DNA of 61,706 nt. It comes from Pseudomonadota bacterium. Lineage in GTDB: Bacteria; Myxococcota_A; Polyangia; Polyangiales; Polyangiaceae. The stretch spans positions 1 through 61,706 of the forward strand of contig JAEYVE010000210.1 in NCBI GenBank assembly GCA_023432025.1, written 5' to 3'. The notes beneath the pieces were generated by a model, which was not told where the DNA came from, did no database searches, and saw nothing but the letters and a program-made list of their open reading frames with translations. Positions within the stretch are counted from its first letter, which is position 1, and each line of letters starts with the position of its first letter. Position numbers and translations under genes: made by a program. Positions 61,298 through 61,706 of this stretch are shown one piece after another.

Positions 61298-61706
61298 TCA
61301 GGGCAGCCGAACGTGCTCGACCACGAAGTTGTTGGCGCTGTCGTAGACGCGGATCGTCAAGAGAGCGGGTCCACTCGGAGAAAGCGGGGTCACGTCGAAA
61401 TCGAAGTCCTCGCGCTGCTCGTCGAAGACGCCATCCGTGGGGAAAAAGGGCACCCAATCGCCGGAGCCCGCGACGCTCGCCTCGATGCGCTGGATCGGAC
61501 CGATGCCGTCCAGCGCCACGCCGCGCACCCGCCGTCCGTCGGCGCGGAGCTGCTGAATGCTGGGGGCCGTGTTGTCCACCAAGACGACGCCGCTCTCCAG
61601 CTCGTGACGCTTCACTCGATCCGGCGGGTTCGAGAGCTCATCGCTCGCGATGACGCGCACGCGATAGCGACCCTCCGGCAGGTCCGCCGTGTCCCAAGGG
61701 TAGGTC
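61298..61706 (-). CDS. C-terminal part of a large beta-rich protein (cut by window edge)
   Basis: The frame ending at 61298 continues without stop to the right edge, giving at least 136 residues. TYPWDTADLPEGRYRVRVIASD (landmark at the edge) with later VVLVDNTAPSI and RIEASVAGSG resembles C-terminal domains of secreted WD40/beta-propeller-type proteins that end with a strand after DGxYxLRVxASD and VDNTPP. The true start is outside the window; internal starts near 61660 are not to be trusted. Function cannot be told. Confidence 0.75.
   Translation of the reverse strand, partial: TYPWDTADLPEGRYRVRVIASDELSNPPDRVKRHELESGVVLVDNTAPSIQQLRADGRRVRGVALDGIGPIQRIEASVAGSGDWVPFFPTDGVFDEQREDFDFDVTPLSPSGPALLTIRVYDSANNFVVEHVRLP

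Noticed and set aside
1..61706. tRNA or rRNA genes
   Set aside because: No cloverleaf with a credible T-loop or anticodon stem was recognised by reading; short GGTTCGA-like strings lacked the pairing arms. A covariance-model scan would settle it.

Overview
The window is high-GC DNA (roughly two thirds G+C by eye), densely coding, with many GTG starts, GTGA stop/start overlaps and divergent gene pairs. It carries a transmembrane Ser/Thr kinase, several Cys-rich lipoproteins with Gly/Ser/Thr linkers, an OmpA protein with calcium-binding thrombospondin-type repeats and a protein with a MYXO-CTERM-like tail. Together these suggest a myxobacterium (Myxococcota, Polyangia-like). That is inferred from gene style; no rRNA or tRNA gene was recognised, so no species is proposed.

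Layout. 1-2.2 kb: start of an MBL-fold hydrolase (cut by the left edge) and a polytopic GT-C-like membrane protein. 2.2-10.7 kb, accessory region: a single-chain type ISP restriction-modification enzyme with a companion ORF, a 7-unit array of 43-bp repeats, and a DUF4143 ATPase gene framed by exact 54-bp direct repeats, one of which covers the 3' end of the next gene. 10.2-20.1 kb: LarA-like protein, HAD phosphatase, AsmA-like protein, SET methyltransferase, VOC and CoA-binding proteins, a TetR/SDR pair, an 8 x 12-bp array with a strong terminator, argG and a DUF1993 protein. 20.2-27.3 kb: purB-mntP, a zinc-ribbon protein, a 16/21-bp repeat array touching the 3' end of a membrane Ser/Thr kinase gene, RNase D and ApaG. 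27.3-39 kb: surface lipoproteins, a low-molecular-weight tyrosine phosphatase behind a Ycf46-type AAA ATPase, a winged-helix protein, an SDR, and an overlapping pair encoding a C-terminally sorted protein and an OmpA/TSP3 porin-like protein. 39-46 kb: a DUF455 ferritin-like protein with an ATP-grasp protein, greB, and an overlapping GpsA-like dehydrogenase/FGGY kinase pair. 46-61.7 kb: methyltransferase, GluQ-RS, an intergenic region with two tandem covarying C-loop stem-loops (candidate structured RNA), KANL3/Tex30 hydrolase, GAF protein, fatty-acid hydroxylase, DUF2254 protein, threonine deaminase, MiaE/YjbQ, and a run of lipoproteins ending in a gene cut by the right edge.

The two most unusual signals are non-coding. 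One is the pair of about 52-nt structured repeats at 48.97-49.08 kb, whose stems differ by compensating changes while the C-rich loops are conserved. The other is the ATPase gene between 54-bp direct repeats next to a 43-bp palindrome-bearing array. The DUF455/ATP-grasp pair is the most interesting uncharacterised protein-level unit.
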